Notes under the pieces: generated by a model
Database searches by the model: none
Told to the model about the DNA's origin: nothing
The model's input: only the letters and a program-made list of their open reading frames with translations
Translations under genes and position numbers: made by a program
Shown: positions 1 through 7,960 of the stretch, in pieces
Layout of the letters: each line of letters begins with the position of its first letter
How positions within the stretch are numbered: position 1 is the first letter of the stretch
DNA from: a virus
Virus record (IMG/VR): IMGVR_UViG_3300049825_000707
Location: 1-30,490 of that record
Reading direction: 5' to 3' (one strand)
Length of the DNA: 30,490 bases

Positions 1-293
1 ACGCGTGGGTCACCGGCGACGCGGTGGTCACCGACAACGCGTGGGTCACCGGGCACGCGTTGGTCGACGGCAACGCGTGGGTCACCGGCAACGCGAGGGT
101 CGACGGCAACGCGTGGGTCACCGGCGACGCGAGGGTCAGTGGCCGCGCGCGGGTCACCGGGCACGCGGGGGTCACCAGCAACGCGGTGGTCACCGGCGAC
201 GCGCAGGTCACCGGCAACGCGAGGGTCGACGGCAACGCGTGGGTCGGCGGTAACGCGGTGGTCACCGGCGACAACGAGAAGAGGGACAAATGA
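1..293 (+). CDS. hexapeptide-repeat (left-handed beta-helix) protein, 3' end only
   Basis: This is the C-terminal end of a gene that starts before the window; the frame is open from base 3. What is visible is fifteen consecutive six-residue repeats of the form V-T/D-G-N/D-A-x (for example [12 protein letters not shown]), followed by a short charged tail (KRDK) and a stop. A hydrophobic residue every sixth position with a small Ala four residues later is the signature of left-handed parallel beta-helices. Similar repeats occur in phage proteins of unknown role and in acyltransferases, but no catalytic part is visible here. The stop codon overlaps the start of the ribonucleotide reductase gene (ATGA at 290-293), so the two are probably co-translated. 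The function is unknown; a structural or scaffold role is inference. Confidence 0.75.
   Translation, partial: AWVTGDAVVTDNAWVTGHALVDGNAWVTGNARVDGNAWVTGDARVSGRARVTGHAGVTSNAVVTGDAQVTGNARVDGNAWVGGNAVVTGDNEKRDK
9..278 (+). repeat. fifteen 18-bp tandem repeats encoding hexapeptides
   Basis: The units are degenerate around GTCACCGGCAACGCGTGG, with the first codon GTC/GTG and the fifth GCG nearly constant. The 18-bp period equals six codons, and variation falls mainly at codons 2, 4 and 6. The repeat is therefore under protein-level constraint and is not a non-coding satellite. High identity between units makes the tract prone to slippage and copy-number change. Confidence 0.85.
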
Positions 294-3004
294 TCAAGAT
301 TCAAAGAGCTTTCACGACTGCCGGAGTAGATCCTCTTGGGATTCAATATGAAAGTCGAAGTTGCACTATAAAAGATCCAGACGGGAACGTAGTAACCCAG
401 TTTGACGACGTATGGGTGCCGAAAGATTGGAGTCAACTGGCCGGAGACATCTTAGCTTCAAAATATTTGCGTAAGGCGGGAGTGCCCAACGAGACAGGGG
501 CAGAGACAAGCGTATGGCAAGTCATCCGGCGCATAGCCCGTACGATAAGACAGGAAGGAGTCAGCGGAGGCTATTTCAACGAGGAGAACGCGGACAACTT
601 CGAGGCGGAGCTTTCGTTTCTCCTCGTGAACCAATACGGCGCGTTCAACTCACCTGTTTGGTTCAACTGCGGCTTGTGGGCTCAATACGGCATCAAAGGT
701 TCCGGCGGAAACTGGGCGTGGAACTTCGAGGAGGCCACGGTCACAGAGACCTCCAACGCATACGAGCGTCCGCAGTGCTCCGCCTGTTTCATCCAAAAAG
801 CGGACGACGATCTGATGGGGATCTTCAGCCTCCTCCAGAAAGAGGCTCGCCTGTTCAAATACGGGTCGGGCACCGGCTCGAACTTCAGCGCCATCCGAAG
901 TCGTTACGAAAAGCTGTCCGGTGGTGGGACGTCGAGCGGACTGATGTCCTTCCTGGAGGTGTTTGACCGCGCCGCCGGGGCGACGAAGTCCGGCGGAACC
1001 ACGCGGCGGGCGGCAAAGATGGTCTGCCTCGACATGGACCACCCGGAGATCGTCGACTTCATTCAGTGGAAGATGCGTGAGGAGAAAAAGGCCCACGCGC
1101 TGATCGCCGCGGGGTTCTCAAGCGACTTCAACGGCGAGGCCTACCACACGGTGTCGGGCCAAAACTCGAACAACTCCGTCCGGGTCAGTGACGAGTTCAT
1201 GAGGGCCGCGTTGGCCGGCTCCAAGTGGAACACCGTGGCCCGCACGTCCGGCAAAGTTCAAGAGACGTACGAGGCCAAGGGGCTGTGGCGAATGGTCGCC
1301 GAGGCGGCCCATGCATGTGCGGACCCCGGGGTTCAATACGACACCACCATCAACAAGTGGCACACGTGCCCGCAGGCGGGCCGGATCAACGCCTCCAACC
1401 CGTGTTCCGAATACATGTTTCTCGACGACACGGCGTGCAACCTGGCGAGCGTCAACCTGGCCAAGTTCTGGGATTCCACAAAAGGGGTTTTCGACGTCAG
1501 GAGCTACCGGCACGCCTGCCGCATCTTCTTCATTGCCCAGGACATTCTGGTCGATCTTTCGTCCTACCCTACAGCCCAGGTAGCGCAAAACAGCCACGAC
1601 TACCGTCCTCTTGGTCTCGGTTACGCGAACCTCGGGGCCGTTCTGATGCAGAAAGGCCTCCCCTACGACAGCGAAGAGGGGCGTCAGTTCGCGGCCACGG
1701 TCACGTCCATCATGGGTGCCGTGGCGTACACGACCAGTGCGGAACTCGCGAGGAGTATGGGGCCCTTCGCGGGATACGAGCAGAACAAGGCGCACATGAT
1801 GAAAGTGCTCCGTATGCACGCGGAGGCAGGTAAAGATCTCCACGGGCACCTCGATTGGAAGAAGGCTCTCGATCTCGGGGCCAAATATGGGTACCGCAAC
1901 GCCCAAGCAACGGTGTTGGCCCCCACGGGCACGATTGGGCTGCTGATGGACTGCGACACCACGGGGGTGGAGCCGGACTTCGCTCTCGTGAAATACAAGA
2001 AGTTGGCGGGGGGTGGGCACTTCAAGATCGTGAATCAGAGCGTGGGAGAGGGGCTCCGTAATCTGGGCTACTCTCCCGAACAAATAGTCAAGATCGAAGC
2101 CTACCTCCTCGAGGAGGAGACGATCGAAGGCGCGCCCTACCTCGACGAGAAACATTACGTGGTCTTCGACTGCGCTAATCGGTGCGGCAAGAAAGGCAAG
2201 CGGTACCTGGCGCCCATGGCCCATGTCAAGATGATGGCTGCGGTGCAGCCGTTCCTGTCGGGGGCAATCTCCAAAACAGTCAACCTCCCCCCGGAGGCCA
2301 CGGTGGAGGACATCCAACACGTCTACGAAGAGGGCTGGCGCTTGGGTTTGAAGGCCTTGGCCGTGTACCGAGACGGGTGCAAAGCCTCCCAGCCGCTCAC
2401 CTCGGCCAAGGCGGTGGAAGCCCCCGCCCAGGCCCAGGAGGTGCCCCCCGGTCCTTTGGTGGCCGAGAGGCGCAAGCTGCCCGCCCGTCGGCAGGGGTGC
2501 ACGCAGTCCGCTCGCATCGGCGGGCACAAGGTGTTCCTGCGCACTGGCCAGTACGAGGATGGCACGCTCGGGGAGATCTTCGTCGACATGCACAAAGAGG
2601 GCGCCTCGTTCCGCTCCCTGATGAATTGCTTCGCGCAGGCCGTTTCCCTGGGTTTGCAGTACGGAGTCCCTCTCGAGAAATACGTCGACCACTTCACGTT
2701 TACCCGCTTCGAGCCTCAAGGGGCCGTGCAGGGGCACCCATACGTCAAATTCTCAACGTCTATTGTTGACTACATCTTCCGGTCTCTGGGAGTCGATTAC
2801 CTGCGACGGTATGACTTGGCCCACGTTCCGCCGGACACATTGCATGAAGATGTCCAGGTGACATTGCCAGGAGAAATAAAGGAGATTACTATCTCCGCCC
2901 CCCTAGGTGACGCCCCTCTCTGTGACGTCTGCGGGCACACGACAGTGCGCAACGCATCCTGTTACAGGTGCCACAATTGTGGGAATTCTATGGGCTGCAG
3001 CTAG
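290..3004 (+). CDS. nrdJ: class II (adenosylcobalamin-dependent) ribonucleotide reductase
   Basis: The enzyme reduces ribonucleotides to deoxyribonucleotides using a B12-derived radical, supplying precursors for phage DNA synthesis. The 904-residue product has the NrdJ motifs in order: the QCSACFIQ segment (C163/C166, C166 the likely redox partner), the glycine-rich [10 protein letters not shown] loop, the NPCSEY finger-loop with N370, C372 (expected thiyl radical) and E374, and the second redox cysteine C383 in [11 protein letters not shown]. The 11-residue spacing from C372 to C383 matches the Thermotoga maritima enzyme. [16 protein letters not shown] follows. The C-terminus has the shuttle-type CDVCGH…CYRCHNCG…GCS cysteines that pass electrons from thioredoxin or a similar donor. 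A GAGAAGAGGGA ribosome-binding site supports the ATG start. The gene is intact, with no intein. Its two ends are more AT-rich than its middle. It overlaps the preceding gene by 4 bp and ends at a terminator. Confidence 0.96.
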   Translation: MIKIQRAFTTAGVDPLGIQYESRSCTIKDPDGNVVTQFDDVWVPKDWSQLAGDILASKYLRKAGVPNETGAETSVWQVIRRIARTIRQEGVSGGYFNEENADNFEAELSFLLVNQYGAFNSPVWFNCGLWAQYGIKGSGGNWAWNFEEATVTETSNAYERPQCSACFIQKADDDLMGIFSLLQKEARLFKYGSGTGSNFSAIRSRYEKLSGGGTSSGLMSFLEVFDRAAGATKSGGTTRRAAKMVCLDMDHPEIVDFIQWKMREEKKAHALIAAGFSSDFNGEAYHTVSGQNSNNSVRVSDEFMRAALAGSKWNTVARTSGKVQETYEAKGLWRMVAEAAHACADPGVQYDTTINKWHTCPQAGRINASNPCSEYMFLDDTACNLASVNLAKFWDSTKGVFDVRSYRHACRIFFIAQDILVDLSSYPTAQVAQNSHDYRPLGLGYANLGAVLMQKGLPYDSEEGRQFAATVTSIMGAVAYTTSAELARSMGPFAGYEQNKAHMMKVLRMHAEAGKDLHGHLDWKKALDLGAKYGYRNAQATVLAPTGTIGLLMDCDTTGVEPDFALVKYKKLAGGGHFKIVNQSVGEGLRNLGYSPEQIVKIEAYLLEEETIEGAPYLDEKHYVVFDCANRCGKKGKRYLAPMAHVKMMAAVQPFLSGAISKTVNLPPEATVEDIQHVYEEGWRLGLKALAVYRDGCKASQPLTSAKAVEAPAQAQEVPPGPLVAERRKLPARRQGCTQSARIGGHKVFLRTGQYEDGTLGEIFVDMHKEGASFRSLMNCFAQAVSLGLQYGVPLEKYVDHFTFTRFEPQGAVQGHPYVKFSTSIVDYIFRSLGVDYLRRYDLAHVPPDTLHEDVQVTLPGEIKEITISAPLGDAPLCDVCGHTTVRNASCYRCHNCGNSMGCS

Positions 3005-3007
3005 GCT

Positions 3008-3040
3008 AAAAGGGCACCTCGACGTCGAGGTGCCCTTTTT
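3008..3040. terminator. bidirectional intrinsic terminator between nrdJ and the late operon
   Basis: A perfect 11-bp inverted repeat (GGGCACCTCGA and TCGAGGTGCCC separated by CG) is flanked by AAAA on the left and TTTTT on the right. It therefore works as a stem plus U-tract for both strands. It lies 3 bases after the nrdJ stop codon region and 3 bases from the stop of the convergent tail tube gene, the expected place for a shared terminator. Confidence 0.93.
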
Positions 3041-3043
3041 CGT

Positions 3044-3478
3044 TCAGTTCCCGCCTTCGAAATGCGTCAGGTCTGCCGTACAGATGACCCAATCTCGATG
3101 CGTGGCTTCTCGGCTGAAAGTCGCATTGGGGGGGCCTTCAATCCAGGACTTCGAAGCGAAATACAGGGTCGCACCAGATTTGTCTCTGATCTGCGTAGGA
3201 CCCACTCCTGCCCCGTTTTTGCCCGCTTTGTCAACGTTCAGAATCGCGCTCAGCAGAGCGTTGTACTCGGAGGTCTGCATCAGCGTCAGCGTGATCTTGG
3301 CCACTCCGTTGTAGGTCTTCGACCGGTTCACGTGGCCGTCCGCGCCTTTCTTCATGGTGAAAGCAGGCTCGTCATGCTCAATCTTCACCACCTCCCCCTC
3401 CCCGTAACCCCCTTCAATGGGCACGCCGAGGATGATGGGGGACAGTTGCTCGAGATCCCAGATCTTCAGTGCGCCCAT
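3044..3478 (-). CDS. tail tube protein (DUF3277-type structural protein)
   Basis: This 144-residue protein resembles the DUF3277 family, which sits directly after DUF3383 sheath genes in many contractile-tail phages and is thought to form the inner tail tube. Visible features are the start MGALKIWDLEQLSPIILGVP, a GYGEGEVVKIEHDEP segment and an alternating beta-rich body (ITLTLMQTSEYNALLSAIL). GGAG 8 bases before the ATG supports the start. It follows the sheath gene by 2 bases and is the last gene of the leftward operon, ending at the bidirectional terminator. The family is recognised by pattern; the tube role is inferred from gene order and family knowledge. Confidence 0.82.
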   Translation of the reverse strand: MGALKIWDLEQLSPIILGVPIEGGYGEGEVVKIEHDEPAFTMKKGADGHVNRSKTYNGVAKITLTLMQTSEYNALLSAILNVDKAGKNGAGVGPTQIRDKSGATLYFASKSWIEGPPNATFSREATHRDWVICTADLTHFEGGN

Positions 3479-3480
3479 GA

Positions 3481-4803
3481 TCAGACTCCGATGGTCCCGT
3501 TGATGGTGAGTTCGTGGATTGCACCGGCCAGACGCGCGGTGAAGGTGAAGCCATTATAGGTCCGAGCTGCTCGGTCAGTGCTCGAGACGTTGTCCACCTT
3601 CACCGTAGAGAGGGTGGGCGCGGGGTCGGCGGCCAGCCCTCCCGCCCGAATGCCGTCGGCGAGGGTGCCTCTGATGACAGAGCCGATCGCATCAACCCCT
3701 GTGTCCGTGTAGGAGACCTTTTCAGCCCCCGCGAGATACGCGAAGACGCGCACCTGCATCGTGGCCTCGAGCCAGTCTCGGAAGCGCACAACGTCCATGT
3801 ATTCGCCTGCAGGGGAGATGCCCCGACGGGTCTTGTTCAAGCCCGCGAGGACCACGTAAACGTTGCCGTTCTTGGCCCGGATCGCCGACTCCTGGGTCGC
3901 GGTAAGAGTCTTTCGACTCTCTACCGTGATGCCCGAGAGCGTCTTCAGCGCCCAGGTGTCCGAGCCGGGGGTGGAGGGGAGACGAGATCCCAGGATTGCA
4001 GCCCCTGAGTAACCCATCGTGTCATTCCCGTTGTATTGCAGATACGTCCGAGCGTGGGCGAGAGCTTTCTCCGCGTACATCACATCGGTCGTCGAAGACG
4101 GGTCCCCGTTGGCCCAATCGCTGGTGTGCGTAGCGTAAATCTTCTTCTGAGCTTCCGTCCAGGCGGACACCGCTTGGATGCAGACCTTACTGGCCAAGGT
4201 GCCCGTGAGCCCGTACCAATCGTCGTCCTCCACCTGAATGGCGGCCAGGTCGGCAGCCAGTCCGGGGTCTGCCGTGGTCTCGGTCAGCTTCATGTTGTTC
4301 GACCAGGCTTGCACTCGAACAGGGGTGCCCGCTGTGGCGCTGGTCAACGTGATCGTGTCCGCGGTGGATGTGGAGTTGACTCCCGTGACCGCTTCCACAA
4401 GGAGCTCGAGGGCCGTGGCTACCGATGTCGTGGTGGCCGCTGCGAGGACCGTGTAGGTGATGGCCTCCCCGTTGATGGTCAGTGTGTACTTGTCGCCCTC
4501 AACGGCCGAGAGGCATTGCAACGTGAAAGCCCAAGTGGGCGCCGTAGCGCACCGACCGATCTTCAACTTCGGGGGCCGGGGGTTCTGCGACAGAAGAGCC
4601 GTAGCCGCAATGTATGCTGGATGGCTCGTGGTAAAACCATCAGAAACCATAGACGTGAGCGCCGTCGAAGACGAATACTCTCGGACCCTCGCAACCGCGT
4701 CAAGCGTGTGATGTGCGAGAATCAGGGGGGTTCCGAATCCGACCTGAGTAGGCGCGGCGGAATTCGCCGTGATGTTGACTGCAACGATATCGGCCAGTGC
4801 CAT
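3481..4803 (-). CDS. contractile tail sheath protein (DUF3383-type)
   Basis: The 440-residue product has the N-terminal ALADIVAVNITANSAAPT and FGTPLILAH pattern of DUF3383 proteins. A variable insert domain rich in Thr and Ala (about residues 110-190) follows. The conserved C-terminal half contains SGAAILGSRLPSTPGSDTWALKTLSGI and a C-terminal strand region ending ELTINGTIGV. DUF3383 proteins are tail sheath subunits of myoviruses that lack a T4-type sheath. The neighbour downstream is the tube gene. No strong Shine-Dalgarno sequence precedes the ATG; a 7-bp inverted repeat lies just upstream instead. Confidence 0.88.
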   Translation of the reverse strand: MALADIVAVNITANSAAPTQVGFGTPLILAHHTLDAVARVREYSSSTALTSMVSDGFTTSHPAYIAATALLSQNPRPPKLKIGRCATAPTWAFTLQCLSAVEGDKYTLTINGEAITYTVLAAATTTSVATALELLVEAVTGVNSTSTADTITLTSATAGTPVRVQAWSNNMKLTETTADPGLAADLAAIQVEDDDWYGLTGTLASKVCIQAVSAWTEAQKKIYATHTSDWANGDPSSTTDVMYAEKALAHARTYLQYNGNDTMGYSGAAILGSRLPSTPGSDTWALKTLSGITVESRKTLTATQESAIRAKNGNVYVVLAGLNKTRRGISPAGEYMDVVRFRDWLEATMQVRVFAYLAGAEKVSYTDTGVDAIGSVIRGTLADGIRAGGLAADPAPTLSTVKVDNVSSTDRAARTYNGFTFTARLAGAIHELTINGTIGV

Positions 4804-4811
4804 ACACGAAG

Positions 4812-4826
4812 AGTAGGAATCCTACT
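4812..4826. repeat. short inverted repeat in the sheath leader
   Basis: AGTAGGA and TCCTACT are separated by a single base, 8 bases upstream of the sheath ATG on the minus strand. A one-base loop is too tight for an ideal RNA hairpin, so a dimeric protein-binding site or chance are both possible. It overlaps the usual ribosome-binding window of the sheath gene only at its edge. Confidence 0.3.
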
Positions 4827-4832
4827 TATATG

Positions 4833-5057
4833 TCATGCCTTGCGGTACAGATCCGAGACGCGGAGGCCTCGGTAGAAGTGGCTTTGCTTGAAAGACGCGG
4901 CCATGCCGACACAGAATTTGCACGGGCATCGGTCGGCCTCTCCTACGTTTTGGCACTTGCACCCTCTGAGCCAGAGGATTTGTTGGCCTAGCTTCATGTC
5001 GATCTCTGTAGAGACGCAGCAGGTGCATTTACACCTTTTCCGAGACCTCTTGGCCAT
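4833..5057 (-). CDS. cysteine-rich small protein, possibly zinc-binding
   Basis: A 74-residue basic protein has nine cysteines in three clusters: C9-x-C11-x-C13-C14, C33-x-C35, and C44-x-C46-x-x-C49. The paired CxC/CxxC spacing suggests metal binding. It starts 23 bases after the endolysin stop and ends 29 bases before the sheath start, filling what would otherwise be an uncharacteristically long gap. There is no good ribosome-binding site before the ATG. A different frame on the same strand (4822-5028) is also open but is merely Arg/Pro-rich. No family was recognised. It could be a phage regulator or a structural metal-binding protein; this is inference. Confidence 0.55.
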   Translation of the reverse strand: MAKRSRKRCKCTCCVSTEIDMKLGQQILWLRGCKCQNVGEADRCPCKFCVGMAASFKQSHFYRGLRVSDLYRKA

Positions 5058-5080
5058 GAGGAAAGCGTACGCGCCAGAGA

Positions 5081-5512
5081 CTACGGACGAGAGAACAGAC
5101 CAGCCTCTCGGCGACGTCTCGCGACCAGGACGGGCAAGACCTGCCCCCCTCCCTTGCGCCAGACGTGGAATTGCTGCTCCACCGCGGCCATATCCCCCTC
5201 GTTCAGCTTGCGGAGGAGGGTGGAGCCCTTGAACGCAGCTACGCCGATGTTGAACACCAGAGAAACCAGCGCATCAAACTGATTCTGCCTCAGGGTCGCG
5301 GTGGTCGTGTTGACCGCAGCCTCTGCCCCCTCCACATCTTGGCGCAGGAGATCGAAAGCCTTCTCCCTGGAGATCCCCTGAGGGTAGCGTTCTCCAGGAC
5401 GCAGAAGATGCCCCACGCCAATGGTCAGCAGACCTACCTGGTCTCGGTACTCGTGGAGGACCACGCCCTCCTCCTTGGCCAAGAAGTCCAAGCCCTCTTG
5501 AGATGTCTTCAT
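5081..5512 (-). CDS. endolysin, GH24 T4-type lysozyme (muramidase)
   Basis: The 143-residue enzyme would cleave the MurNAc-GlcNAc bond of peptidoglycan at the end of infection. The catalytic E-8x-D-5x-T arrangement is visible as E15, D24 and T30, followed by IGVGHLL. This is the same spacing as T4 lysozyme E11/D20/T26. Further family features are the QFDALVSLVFNIG segment and AFKGSTLLRKLN. There is no signal peptide, so release would need a holin. GAGGG lies 8 bases upstream of the ATG. The start overlaps the preceding membrane-protein gene as ATGA (5509-5512), placing it in a lysis cassette. Confidence 0.93.
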   Translation of the reverse strand: MKTSQEGLDFLAKEEGVVLHEYRDQVGLLTIGVGHLLRPGERYPQGISREKAFDLLRQDVEGAEAAVNTTTATLRQNQFDALVSLVFNIGVAAFKGSTLLRKLNEGDMAAVEQQFHVWRKGGGQVLPVLVARRRREAGLFSRP

Positions 5513-5766
5513 TTGCCGGCCCTCTGGTGCAAAGACGCTCGAGCGGCTCGGAGTGCGTCAGGCCTAACGTCCTTCAAGATGCTCTGCACGACCAGGACCG
5601 TAGACGTGTCTCTGTCCCGCAACCCTCTACACACGTCGGCGAGATCTGCGATGTGAGCACACCAAGCACCCTCGTCCCTGTGCACGTCTCCCCCCAGGGC
5701 CGTGGAGACAACGTCGATGAGCGCCGGCAACCATTGCAGCAGCACGGGGAGGGCGGAGAGGATCAT
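5509..5766 (-). CDS. small membrane protein of the lysis cassette
   Basis: An 85-residue protein has one hydrophobic N-terminal segment (about residues 1-24, MILSALPVLLQWLPALIDVV) and then a charged region with two cysteines. The start chosen is the ATG that overlaps the upstream stop (5763-5766) and has GGGAG ahead of it; the longer open frame upstream is an Arg-rich shadow. A single N-terminal membrane anchor with a soluble tail next to the endolysin fits an inner-membrane spanin or pinholin partner. No family is recognised, so the lysis role rests on position. Confidence 0.65.
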   Translation of the reverse strand: MILSALPVLLQWLPALIDVVSTALGGDVHRDEGAWCAHIADLADVCRGLRDRDTSTVLVVQSILKDVRPDALRAARASLHQRAGK

Positions 5767-6221
5767 TTGCAATACGCTCCCGCCACGTCTCCCACTCGCA
5801 TGGCTTGAGATACCGACCAGGGGATCACGGCGCCGTAATTGCGCAACGCCACGACCACAGCTGTAAGGGCGGCAGACGCCCGGAGAGAGCTGCAAGCGGC
5901 CCCTTTGACGATGTTTTGGTCGACAGCCGCTGCCCCCTCCTCCAGAGCTTCGAGGGCGGTGGAGATGCCGTCGTCGCAGGTGTCCGCCAGCGCAACGGCC
6001 TGAAGGACTTCAGCTTCTGTCAGCTCGGGGTTGTCCCGAGCCTCGAAGACTTTGGCTTCGCAGACCTTGTAGATCACTCGAGTTGCGCCGGCCAGACTGA
6101 TGACTCCGGCGCGTGTCGCGTCGTTCGCTACCCTGGCCGGGACACAGCCGCTCATGCAACTGGCCAGTCCGATGATGCACGCGACTAGGACGGAGAGAAC
6201 GAGATCTCGGAGGAACCTCAT
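5763..6221 (-). CDS. putative lipoprotein of the lysis cassette (outer-membrane spanin candidate)
   Basis: The 152-residue product begins MRFLRDLVLSVLVACIIG and then has a lipobox, LASC (C22), with a second possible one at SGC26. It should be exported and lipidated. The mature part is Ala-rich and helical (ELTEAEVLQAVALADTCDDG) with several Cys. The start is the ATG overlapping the stop of the previous gene (6218-6221). Lipoproteins beside endolysins are often o-spanins that fuse the inner and outer membranes, but this one is longer than most. An exclusion lipoprotein is an alternative. The lipoprotein call is firmer than the spanin call. Confidence 0.65.
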   Translation of the reverse strand: MRFLRDLVLSVLVACIIGLASCMSGCVPARVANDATRAGVISLAGATRVIYKVCEAKVFEARDNPELTEAEVLQAVALADTCDDGISTALEALEEGAAAVDQNIVKGAACSSLRASAALTAVVVALRNYGAVIPWSVSQAMRVGDVAGAYCK

Positions 6222-6388
6222 GGCGCACTCGGGGGCGATTGGAAGAGAGCCCAAAGAGCCACGGCACCGCTGCTCACGGCCGTGATGGCCGCCTTCACGT
6301 CTCCCAGGCCCGTTTTGACCCACGCGAAAATGAACACCATGGCCGCCACAAGGACGACCGTCTGCTGCCAGGAGACGGAGAGCTTCAT
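6218..6388 (-). CDS. small two-helix membrane protein, holin candidate
   Basis: A 56-residue protein starts MKLSVSWQQTVVLVAAMV and has two hydrophobic segments, at about residues 9-24 and 35-50, separated by a short polar turn (WVKTGLGDVKA). This is the size and topology of class II holins. The start lies 16 bases after the upstream stop, and no clear Shine-Dalgarno is present. The following lipoprotein gene overlaps it by 4 bp. The holin call rests on size, topology and distance to the endolysin, not on family recognition. Confidence 0.6.
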   Translation of the reverse strand: MKLSVSWQQTVVLVAAMVFIFAWVKTGLGDVKAAITAVSSGAVALWALFQSPPSAP

Positions 6389-6404
6389 AGGAGAAGTGTA
6401 CGAG

Positions 6405-6677
6405 TCAGGTCGTAGGGGAGCCCTTGCTGAGCAGGTGAGCGCCCGCGATCCAAAGACCAATACAGAGAGCCATCCCCGCCGACGTGGATACAACACCGGG
6501 GGGCCCGGGAGGCCCGGGGGGTTTGCGCAACATGGCCACTCGTGCGCCGGCCATCGAGCAGAGAACCCCGATGAAGATGTGCTGCAGACTGGCGTCAATC
6601 CTCCAGGCCAAGAAGGCGATGACCAAAATCGTGCAGTCCACCAGGGCCCCCGCGATGTAGGATTTATCGGGCATCAT
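6405..6677 (-). CDS. membrane protein with three hydrophobic segments and a GPP linker, holin candidate
   Basis: The 90-residue protein has hydrophobic segments at about residues 7-24 (AGALVDCTILVIAFLAW), 31-49 (LQHIFIGVLCSMAGARVAML) and 65-83 (SAGMALCIGLWIAGAHLL). Between the second and third is a short collagen-like stretch, KPPGPPGPPG. Three helices at under 100 residues match class I holin topology, but the Gly-Pro-Pro linker is not typical. The start overlaps the stop of the LamG-like fibre gene (6674-6677). Together with the next four genes it forms an uninterrupted chain ending in the endolysin. Confidence 0.6.
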   Translation of the reverse strand: MMPDKSYIAGALVDCTILVIAFLAWRIDASLQHIFIGVLCSMAGARVAMLRKPPGPPGPPGVVSTSAGMALCIGLWIAGAHLLSKGSPTT

Positions 6678-7960
6678 AGGAACACAATCGGGGCTTCGCC
6701 CGGCTTGAAGGTTGCAAACCTAGTGTCCATGAAGTCGAACGACTCGGTTGGAGTGGCGCCGAGATTCGTACCGTTGGACATCTGGGGGAGAGTACTGGGA
6801 AAAGACCCCAGCGCACCACTGGCCCCACAATTTACGACGGCGTTGTTGTTGACCCTCGCTTTTAGCGTTGACACCCCTGAGGAATTTGTCCCGAGGAACA
6901 CAGAGAGTTTATCTCCTCTCAAAGTGTCTGGAAGGGCCGTAGGGAAGGAGAAAGATCCACCGCCCCCTCCAATAGTCAACGTAACAATCCGAGTAGTCAC
7001 GTTCATGGTGAGTTTGGAGTGGACACCCCCACTAGAAACCCAGTCCCAAAGGCAAACAATCCCTGCCGTGCCTGTCATTTTTGACAGAGGGCCAAGGCAT
7101 ACCCCCTCCTTGAGGACGGAGAGCCGACCGCCGGCTCCTAGCATTCCGGCTGCCGTTCCAACGGTAGTCGAGAGCCCGTCAACACCCCGCGTCGCCGACG
7201 TACCTGTGGTGGCTCCGACGAAAGACGTCGGGATTCGTCCCGGCTCCAGCTGCACAGCGTCGACGTAGACGTCTTGGGCAATGTTGGCGTCGCCGACGCC
7301 GAAGCTGCCAGCCAAAGCGGGCGCGAGATACCAAGCAGTGGCGCCGTCGTGGGCGTCTTCAATGCTTCGGAATTCCCACGCCGTGCTGGCTATGGATGAA
7401 TCAAGGGCGTAAGGAGCGACAGGGCTTTGTCCCCCTCCCCATTGATGGGTAAACGTTCCCGTGTTCGACCGGCGCCAAAGAGAGCCACACAAGAAGCCAG
7501 CCGCTGCGAGCGTAGTCACGTTCGCGTAAAACGAATATCCACCGCTTGGCACTACGATACGTCTCGCGTCCGAGAGACTCACAATAGGGCTAGAGCCGCT
7601 GTCGGAGTAAACAGGGGGGCCGCTTCCCGGAGAGAGCCACTGCATCTGACCCGTAGACGTGGTGGCCAAAGCCCTGGAACGCGCGATATACGTGGTCGTC
7701 GCGCGCTCTTGCAGCAGCCCGCGCTGCGTCGAAGAGAACTCCTGCATTCGGGCCTGGACCGCCGAGATACCCCCTTGGATGGTCGACGGCCCCGTCTGCA
7801 CGTACGCGCCTCCGTAGGAGTAGCCGTCTCCGCCAACACGCACCGAGCCCCATCCCAGCGCGTTGAGTTGCGCTTGCGACACCGCTCCCGTGGCCAAGGT
7901 TGTGAAATCCGAGTCGAACAGAGGCACGGGCTCACCGACCCGTCGTCGAGCGGTGTACAT
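6674..7960 (-). CDS. tail fibre or adhesin with CBM-like and LamG-like domains
   Basis: The 428-residue protein probably binds a surface glycan or acts as a virion appendage. Its middle part (about residues 130-260) carries the pattern VYVDAVQLEPGRIPTSFVGAT, then a T-x-R-x-x-D turn, common in phage carbohydrate-binding jelly-roll domains. The C-terminal part (about 280-428) reads like a concanavalin A/LamG beta-sandwich (GGRLSVLKEG, FPTALPDTLRGDKLSVFL, FMDTRFATFKPGEAP). Its start shares one base with the stop of the collagen-like gene (TGATG). The region encoding residues 300-428 is visibly more AT-rich than the rest. Domain assignments are by pattern only. Confidence 0.65.
   Translation of the reverse strand: MYTARRRVGEPVPLFDSDFTTLATGAVSQAQLNALGWGSVRVGGDGYSYGGAYVQTGPSTIQGGISAVQARMQEFSSTQRGLLQERATTTYIARSRALATTSTGQMQWLSPGSGPPVYSDSGSSPIVSLSDARRIVVPSGGYSFYANVTTLAAAGFLCGSLWRRSNTGTFTHQWGGGQSPVAPYALDSSIASTAWEFRSIEDAHDGATAWYLAPALAGSFGVGDANIAQDVYVDAVQLEPGRIPTSFVGATTGTSATRGVDGLSTTVGTAAGMLGAGGRLSVLKEGVCLGPLSKMTGTAGIVCLWDWVSSGGVHSKLTMNVTTRIVTLTIGGGGGSFSFPTALPDTLRGDKLSVFLGTNSSGVSTLKARVNNNAVVNCGASGALGSFPSTLPQMSNGTNLGATPTESFDFMDTRFATFKPGEAPIVFL

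Noticed and set aside
1-290. CRISPR array or satellite DNA
   Set aside because: Units are 18 bp, head to tail without spacers, and keep a protein-level hexapeptide pattern in one frame.
1118-2737. 539-codon open frame on the minus strand inside nrdJ
   Set aside because: It is antisense to a gene with all catalytic motifs of NrdJ, is Arg/Leu/Val-rich with no recognisable domain, and arises from the GC-rich codon bias of nrdJ.
290-3004. Intein in the ribonucleotide reductase
   Set aside because: Conserved blocks follow one another without an insert and total length is short for NrdJ; no intein splice-junction pattern is seen.
4822-5028. Arg/Pro-rich small frame overlapping the cysteine-rich protein
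   Set aside because: No start signal and shadow-like composition; the alternative frame has clustered cysteines and fits the gap better.
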